Part shown: positions 1 to 5,355 of the stretch, piece by piece
Layout of the letters: every line of letters begins with the position of its first letter
How positions within the stretch are numbered: position 1 is the stretch's first letter
From: Cyanobacteriota bacterium
GTDB taxonomy: Bacteria; Cyanobacteriota; Cyanobacteriia; PCC-6307; Cyanobiaceae
Assembly (NCBI GenBank): GCA_947463165.1
Contig: CANHSW010000163.1
Coordinates: 1 to 5,603, forward strand
Direction: 5' to 3'
DNA length: 5,603 nucleotides
Program-made: the position numbers and the translations under genes
The notes under the pieces: generated by a model
What the model saw: the letters and a program-made list of their open reading frames with translations, nothing else
Databases searched by the model: none
Told to the model about the DNA's origin: nothing

Positions 1-428
1 TAGAGATTTTAGTCGTCAGACAATAACAGCAAAGATGCCATAAAAATGCGCCGAAATTGCAGACAACTCATCGCCCATGGCCTGTCGCCCAATGGGCAAT
101 CGCCAAAGCGGCATCACCTACCGCCAGAAAATAAACCCAGGCAAACCGTTAGCAACCTCCAACTATGCAAGTCCCAGGAAGACTCTAGAAAATCGTCATT
201 TCCACGACCCCGTCAGTTGAGGACACAGGCAAACTCGAAAAAATCTCGAATCCTACTGATGCTACGCCGCGATATTCCGCAAGATACTTTTAATTTTCCT
301 GATTTGCCTGCTGATTTACTTGGGCGAATTAATCTTTGAGCCATTGCAGCATCAGGGCTCACTTGGTAGTCGGCATGGGTTTTCAGGGCTTCTTTAGCCA
401 TGGCGCAGCTTTTCCAGAACTTCCATTA
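1..428. other. Gene-poor, A+T-richer stretch
   Basis: I see no convincing gene on either strand. The open frames here are short, have no family-like motifs and use codons unlike the GC-rich genes to the right. The longest are a 97-codon plus-strand frame at 46-339 and a 62-codon minus-strand frame at 213-401 that starts just left of the MITE-like element. The base composition is visibly lower in G+C than from 1373 onward. The stretch could be intergenic DNA or the decayed remains of a gene or insertion. A short inverted repeat GCCCAT/ATGGGC lies near 72-96 and has no clear role. Confidence 0.5.
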
Positions 429-539
429 GGGCACCTCGAAAAATTGCCAATTTCGCTCGCCAGAGCCAGGTTCAGACCAGTTGCCGCAATGCTTCTGATG
501 GCATGGCATCAATTGACCCTGGTATTTTTCAAGGTGCCC
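429..539. mobile_element. MITE-like element (111 bp) with ATTA target-site duplication
   Basis: The left end reads GGGCACCTCGAAAAAT and continues TGCCA. The right end, read on the opposite strand from 539, is GGGCACCTTGAAAAAT followed by ACCA. These are terminal inverted repeats of about 20 bp with 15 of the first 16 positions identical. The tetranucleotide ATTA flanks the element directly on both sides (425-428 and 540-543), as expected of a 4-bp target-site duplication. The 71-bp core has no room for a transposase, so this is a non-autonomous element or an internally deleted insertion sequence. A 4-bp duplication occurs in some DDE families such as IS5, but the family cannot be assigned from the ends alone. 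It lies 57 bp beyond the stop of the DedA gene. Confidence 0.65.
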
Positions 540-596
540 ATTAGCCACAGTGCGCTTTCAACCAGAGCTTTCCGAATCCATTAGCCAAATACACGC

Positions 597-1283
597 CTAC
601 AACGAGTTGCCAGAATCAACGGTCACTTCGGCTATACCATCTTGATCAACCTGGGGCCTTGGCTCAAAGCGTTCTATTAATCTGGGAATTAGCAATATCA
701 GCACCAAAAGCAGCAGGGCTCCCAAGCCCAGTTCCACCACCCCCTTGGCCATGCTTTGGAAGGGGATCCAGCGGCCCCCGAGCCAGGCCAGGCTCACCAT
801 AGTGCTGGCCCAAACCAGGGCACCTGCGCTATTGCAAAGCAAGAAACGGCGATAAGGCATACCCACTGCACCGGCCATGGGCCCAGCAATCACCCGCAGC
901 ACCGCCACAAAACGCCCCAGAAACACAGACTTCCCGGCATGAACCAAAAACCTGCCCCGCAAGCTCTCCATCTGCTCATCTGACTGGCGCAGCAACCGTC
1001 CCAGCTTCAACATTGCGGCCCAGCCAAGTCGTCTACCAAGCCAGTAACCCAGGTTGTCGCCGAGGATGGCGCCGCTAGCAGCGGCACCAACAACTCCCAT
1101 CAAGTTCAACTGACCACTACCTGCTGCATACCCCCCTAGCAGGGTTATGGTTTCCCCCGGCAATGGTAAACCAGCATTTTCTAGCAGCATTGCCACGAAC
1201 ACCAGCCCGTAGCCCCACTGCTGTAGCAGGGCAGATTCCCGTAGCAGGGCAGATATAGTTGTGGAATCAAACAGATCAACCAT
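597..1283 (-). CDS. DedA-family (SNARE-associated/VTT domain) integral membrane protein
   Basis: The 228-residue product has the DedA family's usual length and motif order. An acidic re-entrant motif is at about 35-44 (E35, then LPLPGE with E44). A glycine-rich GDNLGYWLGR segment is at 75-84. The family signature follows at 121-158: FLGRF, R130, AGPMAG at 133-138, M142, F147, N151, G154 and W158. A long hydrophobic helix at about 183-200 precedes a polar C-terminal tail. DedA proteins act in the cytoplasmic membrane. Several are implicated in flipping undecaprenyl phosphate or in membrane and pH homeostasis, but the substrate here is unknown. The start is an ATG at 1283 with no strong Shine-Dalgarno sequence. 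The gene follows the flavoreductase in the same direction after 89 bp, so a shared transcript is possible. A near-palindrome ATGAAATTCAT (1311-1321) lies in that gap. Confidence 0.93.
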   Translation of the reverse strand: MVDLFDSTTISALLRESALLQQWGYGLVFVAMLLENAGLPLPGETITLLGGYAAGSGQLNLMGVVGAAASGAILGDNLGYWLGRRLGWAAMLKLGRLLRQSDEQMESLRGRFLVHAGKSVFLGRFVAVLRVIAGPMAGAVGMPYRRFLLCNSAGALVWASTMVSLAWLGGRWIPFQSMAKGVVELGLGALLLLVLILLIPRLIERFEPRPQVDQDGIAEVTVDSGNSL

Positions 1284-1372
1284 GGATTCTAATAATCAAT
1301 CGAGACCAAAATGAAATTCATCGAGCTGGATCCTGAACCGTCACAGAACTAAAAGTCTGGCGCAACCAGTGA

Positions 1373-1879
1373 TCACAGCGCGGCCAACTGGCTGAGCCGC
1401 AGCACCAGGTCGGCGATCGATTCATCCTTGGCGGGATTGGCGGCCGAGCTCACCAGTTGGCGCCCCACCACGTGGGCGCCCAGATGGGCCAACTGCAGCC
1501 GCAGGGCCACCATCAGGGTGTGGCCGCCACCGCCGGAGTGGCTGGCGATGGCGATCGGTCGGCTGTTGAACAGGGCCCGAAAGTCGTCGCCCTGTACCGA
1601 CAGCCAGGCGATGGCGCTGGTGAGCACCGGCGGAATCGAGCCGTTGTATTCCGGGGCGCAGATCAGCCAACGCGGCGCGGCGCTCAGCTGGGCCTGCAGC
1701 CCCGCCAGGGCGGCTGGTGTGCCGGCAGCCAGGGCGCGGGGCGTGAACAGGGGCAAGGCCACAGCCGTCAGATCCAGCACCTCGCTGCTGAAGCCCTGGG
1801 CACGCCCCGCCGCCGCGCAGCGCTCGGCAAGCAGCAGGTTTTTGCCATTGCTGGCGGCGATAACGAGCAGATCGGTCAT
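1373..1879 (-). CDS. NADPH-dependent FMN reductase family protein (flavodoxin-like fold)
   Basis: The 168-residue product begins with a beta strand and FMN phosphate-binding loop (LLVIAASNGKN, about 4-14). It carries the family hallmark PEYNGSIPP at 76-84, which contacts the flavin ring, and a glycine-rich SHSGGGGH loop at 113-120. This places it with the YieF/ChrR/azoreductase-type flavoproteins, soluble enzymes that use NAD(P)H to reduce flavin, quinones or other small acceptors. The frame stays open to a TTG at 1933, but the 18 extra residues are Pro-rich and atypical. The ATG at 1879 puts the first strand at the N-terminus as in relatives, so I chose it. The gene is divergent from arsS. 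ArsH, a flavoprotein of the same fold, occurs in arsenic operons, but this protein is shorter and I do not call it ArsH. Confidence 0.9.
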   Translation of the reverse strand: MTDLLVIAASNGKNLLLAERCAAAGRAQGFSSEVLDLTAVALPLFTPRALAAGTPAALAGLQAQLSAAPRWLICAPEYNGSIPPVLTSAIAWLSVQGDDFRALFNSRPIAIASHSGGGGHTLMVALRLQLAHLGAHVVGRQLVSSAANPAKDESIADLVLRLSQLAAL

Positions 1880-1924
1880 GGCGGCGCAGTTGAGGCTGGG
1901 GGGCAAGGTCCCAGGATGGCGGCT

Positions 1925-1961
1925 CGGGGGCAACCCCCCACTAGCAGCAAAGTTGCCCCCG
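1925..1961. repeat. 10-bp perfect inverted repeat in the divergent spacer
   Basis: CGGGGGCAAC (1925-1934) and GTTGCCCCCG (1952-1961) are exact reverse complements separated by 17 bp. They lie 46 bp upstream of the flavoreductase ATG and about 145 bp upstream of arsS. The repeat could be a bipartite operator for the divergent pair or a hairpin in the flavoreductase leader. No run of T follows, so it is not a standard intrinsic terminator. The regulatory role is inference. Confidence 0.5.
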
Positions 1962-1964
1962 GTC

Positions 1965-1998
1965 GGTGCATTGGAAGATGAGGTGCATTGGAGGATGG
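1965..1998. repeat. Two tandem 17-bp direct repeats
   Basis: GGTGCATTGGAAGATGA (1965-1981) is followed immediately by GGTGCATTGGAGGATGG (1982-1998), matching at 15 of 17 positions. They sit right after the inverted repeat at 1925-1961, between divergent genes. This could be a replication-slippage duplication or a paired binding site. A further imperfect inverted repeat, GGCCAGGGC (2006-2014) and GGCCTGGCC (2024-2032), follows it. Confidence 0.55.
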
Positions 1999-2105
1999 CT
2001 TGATCGGCCAGGGCGAGGCCCAGGGCCTGGCCCTTGAACCCAGGCAGTTACCGCCCCTGATCCCAGCCTGCAGATTTCAGACCCCACCCGCATGCCCCCC
2101 AGCTT

Positions 2106-3110
2106 GTGATCCCCCAGTCTCCAAAGCTTGCTGAGCAGCCGGCCCCCAACCAGCCATCACCCGAGAGGCCAGCGGCGATGTTCCCGCCGCTGCGGCGCGG
2201 CGGCCTCACCACCCTGCAGGTGAACCTCGGCTATCGCTGCAATCAGGCCTGCAGCCACTGCCACGTAAACGCCGGCCCCAGCCGCAGCGAGATGATGGCT
2301 GGGGCCACCCTGGCCCTGATCCCTGCGGTGCTCGCCGCCCGCGGCATCGCCTGTCTGGATCTCACCGGTGGTGCGCCCGAGCTGCATCCCCAGTTCCGCG
2401 AGTTGGTGCTGGCCGTGCGCCGCCAGGGGGTGCGGGTGATCGATCGCTGCAATCTCACCATCCTCCAGGAACCAGGCCAGGAGGATCTGGCTGATTTTCT
2501 GGCCGACCAGGGCGTCGAGGTGGTGGCCTCGCTGCCCTGCTATCTGCAGGCCAACGTCGATCGTCAGCGGGGCGATGGCGTGTTCGAGCGCAGCATCGCC
2601 GGCCTGCGTCAGCTCAATGCCCTCGGCTATGGCCAGCAGGGCTCCGGCCTGGAGCTGCATCTGGTGTTCAACCCCCAGGGGGCCAGCCTGCCGCCGCCTC
2701 AGGCCCGCCTGGAGGCCGACTACCGCCGGGTATTGGCAGCAGAGTTCGGCCTGGTGTTCAACCACCTCTATGCCCTGGCCAACATGCCGATCCAGCGCTT
2801 TGCCGCAGTGTTGCGGGCCAGTGGGGAGCTGGAGGCCTATCAACAATTGCTGGAAGCAAGCCATCGCCCCGCCAATCTCGATCAGGTGATGTGTCGCTCC
2901 CTGCTGAGTGTGGATTGGCAGGGCTACCTCTATGACTGCGACTTCAATCAACAACTGCAGCTACCGCTCGGCATCGAAGCAGCACCGCGACGCCAGCTGC
3001 GGGATTTGTTGGTCTGGGATCCCCTTGGCCAAGCCATCACCGTGGGTCGCCACTGTTACGGCTGCACTGCCGGTAGCGGCTCCAGCTGCGGCGGTGCCCT
3101 GGCCGACTGA
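2106..3110 (+). CDS. arsS: Arsenosugar biosynthesis radical SAM protein ArsS
   Basis: The 334-residue product is a radical SAM enzyme with CNQACSHCHVNAGP at 45-58, in which C45, C49 and C52 would bind the SAM [4Fe-4S] cluster. The ArsS-type motifs LTGGAPE (86-92), RCNLT (114-118), SLPCY (142-146), VDRQRG (151-156) and WQGYLYDCDFNQ (271-282) follow in order. C-terminal cysteines C263, C278, C317, C320 and C328 could hold an auxiliary Fe-S cluster. In cyanobacteria ArsS acts after the methyltransferase ArsM and joins dimethylated arsenite to a SAM-derived 5'-deoxyadenosyl group, the key step to arsenosugars. No arsM lies in this window. The start at 2106 is a GTG without a good ribosome site. 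An in-frame ATG at 2178 (residue 25) has GAGAGG 9 nt upstream, would give 310 residues and loses no motif, so the true start may be there. Confidence 0.95.
   Translation: MIPQSPKLAEQPAPNQPSPERPAAMFPPLRRGGLTTLQVNLGYRCNQACSHCHVNAGPSRSEMMAGATLALIPAVLAARGIACLDLTGGAPELHPQFRELVLAVRRQGVRVIDRCNLTILQEPGQEDLADFLADQGVEVVASLPCYLQANVDRQRGDGVFERSIAGLRQLNALGYGQQGSGLELHLVFNPQGASLPPPQARLEADYRRVLAAEFGLVFNHLYALANMPIQRFAAVLRASGELEAYQQLLEASHRPANLDQVMCRSLLSVDWQGYLYDCDFNQQLQLPLGIEAAPRRQLRDLLVWDPLGQAITVGRHCYGCTAGSGSSCGGALAD
2163..2168 (+). promoter_or_regulatory. Candidate ribosome binding site for an internal arsS start
   Basis: GAGAGG lies 9 nt before the in-frame ATG at 2178. The GTG at 2106 has only C-rich sequence in front of it. 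The 24 residues that the later start would remove are rich in Pro, Gln and Ala and carry no radical-SAM motif. This favours the ATG but does not prove it. Confidence 0.35.
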
Positions 3111-3218
3111 GCTGATGAACTAGGCCAGGGAAGCAAGACCGGCAAAACCTGAGGGACCAGCTATCAACCAGCTACCAAGCTCTGGGGCGCCAGGGCTCGC
3201 TTGATCAGTGGCTTTAAC

Positions 3219-3260
3219 TTGATTTGCGGCCGGGGATTGATTTGCGATCTAAAATTTTAG
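3219..3260. promoter_or_regulatory. Direct repeats plus 12-bp palindrome in an A+T-rich intergenic patch
   Basis: TTGATTTGCG occurs twice (3219-3228 and 3237-3246) with an 18-bp period, just under two helical turns. A perfect palindrome CTAAAATTTTAG (3249-3260) follows 2 bp after the second copy. This is the A+T-rich patch of the 3111-3412 spacer, which otherwise holds no gene and no clear terminator for arsS. The arrangement resembles an operator/promoter, and TAAAAT at 3250-3255 could serve as a -10, but no well-placed -35 is visible. The function is inferred. Confidence 0.4.
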
Positions 3261-3412
3261 CGTCTTCTAGAGGTTCTGCCGGGCTTTGTCACCAACGGCT
3301 GTCGCTCCAAGGCGAGCGGCTGTTGCCCCGAGGCCATCAGTAGCCGCCCCATGCCAATTTGCTTATCAGATCCAGTTTGTTGACCTGATGATCTGGAGCC
3401 CATATCCACCTG

Positions 3413-3670
3413 TTGGCCTGGCATTGTGAGTTATTGCTCCCCAGCCGGTTGATGCCAGCCCCCCCGTCGCTCGCCCGATGCGGCGATATTTTTTTCGCTG
3501 GAGTTATGGCTGGTGCTGTTACTGCTGGCGGCGTTATCTCTGAAAGTGCCATGGCTGGCGGTGATCTGGGCCCAGCGGGCCTGAATGGCGCAGTCGATCT
3601 GCATAGCGCAGGCCTAAATGGGGCAGGTTTTAGCCGGGCTGGCCTAGGGATGGTGGGCCTTGCCGGTTGA
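3413..3670 (+). CDS. Possible small pentapeptide-repeat-like ORF (doubtful)
   Basis: This 85-codon frame opens at a TTG, with later in-frame ATGs at 3452 and 3506, and has no clear ribosome site. Its C-terminal third shows strong five-residue periodicity: L52, L57, L63, L68, F73, L78 and L83 are each preceded two residues earlier by A, G or V. Examples are AGLNG, AGFSR and AGLGM. This matches the A(D/N)LXX pattern of pentapeptide-repeat proteins (Pfam Pentapeptide), except for one extra residue between L57 and L63. Residues 29-50 are Gly/Ala/Val-rich with weaker periodicity. The stop codon overlaps the next gene's TTG start by 11 bp, which would allow translational coupling. It is shorter than typical family members, and it could be a decayed fragment or a chance low-complexity frame. 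Confidence 0.3.
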   Translation: MAWHCELLLPSRLMPAPPSLARCGDIFFAGVMAGAVTAGGVISESAMAGGDLGPAGLNGAVDLHSAGLNGAGFSRAGLGMVGLAG

Positions 3671-4253
3671 TCCGCGCCCGCTGCTGCTGGCCCTGCTGCT
3701 GCTGGCACCATGGCGACCGCTGCCCGCCTTGGCGGTCAGCGAGCGAACGGAGCGGCCGGTGGCGGTGTGCGTGGTGGCGCCGCGGGTGGAAGCGATTGAC
3801 CGGGGCGACGCCCGCGGCGTGGTGCCTGTACCAGATCCCCAGTTGGTGGTGGTGGAGCCGCTGCAGGAGCTGCGCATCGAGCGGGGGGGGCAGTTGGTGT
3901 GGCATCTCGAGTCGAGTGCTGGTCGCCCGATCCGGGGGCCCTTAACCTGGCCCGTGGCGCCGATTGCCGCCGGTGAGTCGCTCAGCTTGCGGCTGCGCCC
4001 GCTAAATGCCCCCGTTGGGGCGTTTGCCCACGTGGAGCTGATCGGTGCCACCCCCGATCGCATGCAGGCTGCGGCTGGTTTGATCAGCAGCCTGGGGAGA
4101 AAGCCAGCCGCCTGGCTCGCAGCCATCGATGCGGCCCTGGTGGCCAACGATGTCCCCCTGGCCTGGTCGCTGTTGTTTCACGCCGCGGTACCCCGCGACC
4201 CGGAGCTAGAAGGCCTCCGCCAGGAGGTGGTGCGCCGGGGCTGCGGCGACTGA
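3660..4253 (+). CDS. Putative exported protein of unknown function
   Basis: I do not recognise the family. The 197-residue product has an N-terminal signal-peptide pattern: R6, a Leu-rich core at 8-15, and an ALA cleavage motif at 23-25. It is therefore probably periplasmic or attached outside the membrane. Residues 61-130 look like alternating beta strands with a Trp/Pro-rich centre (LVWHLE at 79-84, PLTWPVAP at 94-101, LSLRLRP at 108-114), suggesting a small beta-sandwich. Residues 132-195 look alpha-helical. The start must be the TTG at 3660, because an in-frame TAG at 3645-3647 precedes it and no ATG or GTG lies between. It overlaps the end of a doubtful small frame by 11 bp. High third-position G+C and length support real coding. 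The next gene on this strand begins 184 bp downstream. Confidence 0.72.
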   Translation: MPVDPRPLLLALLLLAPWRPLPALAVSERTERPVAVCVVAPRVEAIDRGDARGVVPVPDPQLVVVEPLQELRIERGGQLVWHLESSAGRPIRGPLTWPVAPIAAGESLSLRLRPLNAPVGAFAHVELIGATPDRMQAAAGLISSLGRKPAAWLAAIDAALVANDVPLAWSLLFHAAVPRDPELEGLRQEVVRRGCGD

Positions 4254-4316
4254 CCAACTGCGACCGACCAGCCGCGGCGCTACCGAAAGACGGCGACCAG
4301 CAACAGAGACGCGACT

Positions 4317-4330
4317 GGTTTATTTGTACT
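4317..4330 (+). promoter_or_regulatory. Degenerate LexA (SOS) box candidate upstream of the umuD-like gene
   Basis: The cyanobacterial LexA site is described as RGTAC-N3-DGTWCB. Here GGTTT-ATT-TGTACT fits the right half completely and 3 of 5 positions of the left half. It lies 107 bp before the GTG start, in the most A+T-rich patch of the spacer, and overlaps a weak -10-like TACTAT (4327-4332). Half a site is weak evidence, so this is a candidate only. Confidence 0.3.
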
Positions 4331-4400
4331 ATCCAGATGGCGTTGGAGGTGCGGGCTTTGGCGTGCGGCTGCTGGGAGGCGGGGGGAATCCTCTGGTATC

Positions 4401-4455
4401 GGGACCTGACCTGGAGGCCTGAACTGGGGGGCCTGACGTGGGGGACCTGACCTGG
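4401..4455 (+). repeat. Four degenerate 14-bp tandem repeats crossing the umuD-like start codon
   Basis: The units are GGGACCTGACCTGG (4401-4414), AGGCCTGAACTGGG (4415-4428), GGGCCTGACGTGGG (4429-4442) and GGACCTGACCTGG (4443-4455). The first and last share an exact 13-mer, and all four carry the core CCTGA. The GTG start at 4438 lies inside unit three and unit four encodes residues 3-6. The period is not a multiple of three, so copy-number changes would shift the frame of any upstream extension. The G-run GGGGGG at 4426-4431 may act as a weak ribosome site. Confidence 0.65.
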
Positions 4456-4923
4456 TTCGAACCCGATGAGCTATCGGCGCCATCGGCGCGGCTGCCCCTG
4501 GCCGGCGAGTCGCCCGCGACGGGCTTCCCCAGCCCCGCCGCCGACTACGAGGAGGACGCCATCGACCTCAACCGCTTGCTGATGCCCCGCCCCGCCTCCA
4601 CCTTGTTGATGCGGGTGAGCGGCGATGCGATGGGCGCCGCCGGCATCCATCACGGCGACTTGTTGATCATTGATCGCAGTCTGGGACCCCGGTCGGGCTC
4701 GGTGGTGGTGGCGGTGAACGCGGGCCGCTTCGTGTTGCGTCGCTTGGCCCGGAACCTGGCCGGCATCGGTTGGTGCCTGGAGGCGGCCGATCCATCGCTG
4801 CCGCCGATCCCCTTGGCCACGGGCGATCCGGATCTATTGATCTGGGGCGTGGTACTCCACGCCGTACATCACCTGGGCTCTCGCCTCAAGCCGCACGCCA
4901 CCAACGCCAACCTTCCAAATTGA
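4438..4923 (+). CDS. umuD: UmuD-like S24-family protein with degenerate catalytic residues
   Basis: The 161-residue product aligns with UmuD through GFPSPAADY (29-37), IDLN (42-45), RVSGDAM (59-65), GDLLIIDRSL (73-82), FVLRRL (98-103) and WGVVLHAV (136-143). UmuD normally cleaves itself during the SOS response and then joins UmuC as DNA polymerase V. Here the catalytic Ser of GDSM is A64 (GCG at 4627-4629). The catalytic Lys of the VKK segment is R101 (CGT at 4738-4740). The cleavage-site Cys or Ala before Gly is T28. Self-cleavage should therefore fail. The GTG at 4438 is the only usual start after an in-frame TGA at 4420. About 15 residues extend past the E. coli C-terminus and overlap the opposing gene by 38 bp. 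No umuC follows. The uninterrupted frame suggests constraint rather than simple decay. Confidence 0.88.
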   Translation: MGDLTWFEPDELSAPSARLPLAGESPATGFPSPAADYEEDAIDLNRLLMPRPASTLLMRVSGDAMGAAGIHHGDLLIIDRSLGPRSGSVVVAVNAGRFVLRRLARNLAGIGWCLEAADPSLPPIPLATGDPDLLIWGVVLHAVHHLGSRLKPHATNANLPN

Positions 4924-5323
4924 TCAAAAATCCCAGTATCACCATGAAAAGCATTAGCAGCACCTGATCGGCGCGGGAATCGGGCACCAGGATGTCGGCC
5001 AACAGGTGGGGAATGTTGGTGACCGTATACACCACACTCAGCCAGAAGTGCCCACGGCGCCAGGGGCGCCACCTTTGGGGGGTGACCTCGTTACTGGCGG
5101 CATAGGCGATCAGCAGTACCGCCACCAGTGGGATCAGGAAGTAAATCAGCATTGACCAGTACAACATCGGCAGCCATTTCAAGGGCAGCTGACTCTCGAT
5201 CTGGGGCGACTGGCCGTGGAACAGGGGCATCAGTCCCAGCTGCACATGAAAGAGCATGCACAGAAACCAGGCAAACCAAAGGCTGCGTAACCGCAGGGCA
5301 TGGTCGATGGTCGTTTTGATCAC
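4886..5323 (-). CDS. Predicted four-helix integral membrane protein, function unknown
   Basis: I do not recognise the family. The 145-residue product has four hydrophobic segments at about 13-35, 49-75, 92-113 and 119-136, with basic residues between them (RWRPWRR at 84-90). It ends in a Trp/Arg-rich tail (WRWWRAA). Histidines sit in or near membrane segments (H26, H35, H106), with D110 one turn after H106, so ligand or cofactor binding is conceivable but unproven. The start is a GTG at 5323 with no strong Shine-Dalgarno sequence. The next in-frame Met (23) would cut the first helix, which supports the GTG. The gene converges on the umuD-like gene with a 38-bp 3' overlap, and no terminator is visible between them. 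Confidence 0.8.
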   Translation of the reverse strand: MIKTTIDHALRLRSLWFAWFLCMLFHVQLGLMPLFHGQSPQIESQLPLKWLPMLYWSMLIYFLIPLVAVLLIAYAASNEVTPQRWRPWRRGHFWLSVVYTVTNIPHLLADILVPDSRADQVLLMLFMVILGFLINLEGWRWWRAA

Positions 5324-5355
5324 GGCAGCTCAGGAAACCGGCTGGACTACGGAGT

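Noticed and set aside
46..339. 97-codon plus-strand frame
   Set aside because: The composition is low-complexity and basic, with no motif, no ribosome site and no plausible fold. It is probably chance.
213..401. 62-codon minus-strand frame starting just left of the MITE-like element
   Set aside because: It is short, unrecognised and rich in Ser/Lys/Arg toward the end, with codon use unlike the neighbouring genes. It could be a remnant but cannot be supported as a gene.
1311..1321. ATGAAATTCAT near-palindrome upstream of the DedA gene as an operator
   Set aside because: Five-base arms around one base are common by chance in A+T-rich spacers, and no promoter of good quality could be placed with it.
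1428..2003. Long plus-strand frames opposite the flavoreductase
   Set aside because: They are shadows of the minus-strand gene, which has the PEYNGSIPP motif. Their products are Arg/Ala/Gly-rich with no family features.
2157..2954. 265-codon minus-strand frame opposite arsS
   Set aside because: It is a long antisense frame of the kind common in high-GC genes. The plus strand carries all radical-SAM motifs, and the antisense product is Gln/His/Ala-rich without domains.
3304..3335. CGCTC...GAGCG short hairpin flanked by CGGCTGT repeats
   Set aside because: The stem has only five pairs and no T-run, so it is not convincing as a terminator or RNA gene.
3337..3711. 124-codon minus-strand Pro/Ala-rich frame
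   Set aside because: Its Pro/Ala-rich repeats are the antisense of the Gly/Ala pentapeptide-like frame. It has no ribosome site or recognised domain.
3644..4147. 167-codon minus-strand frame opposite the exported-protein gene
   Set aside because: It is a Ser/Arg/Thr-rich antisense shadow, while the opposite strand has a clear signal peptide and stronger coding character.
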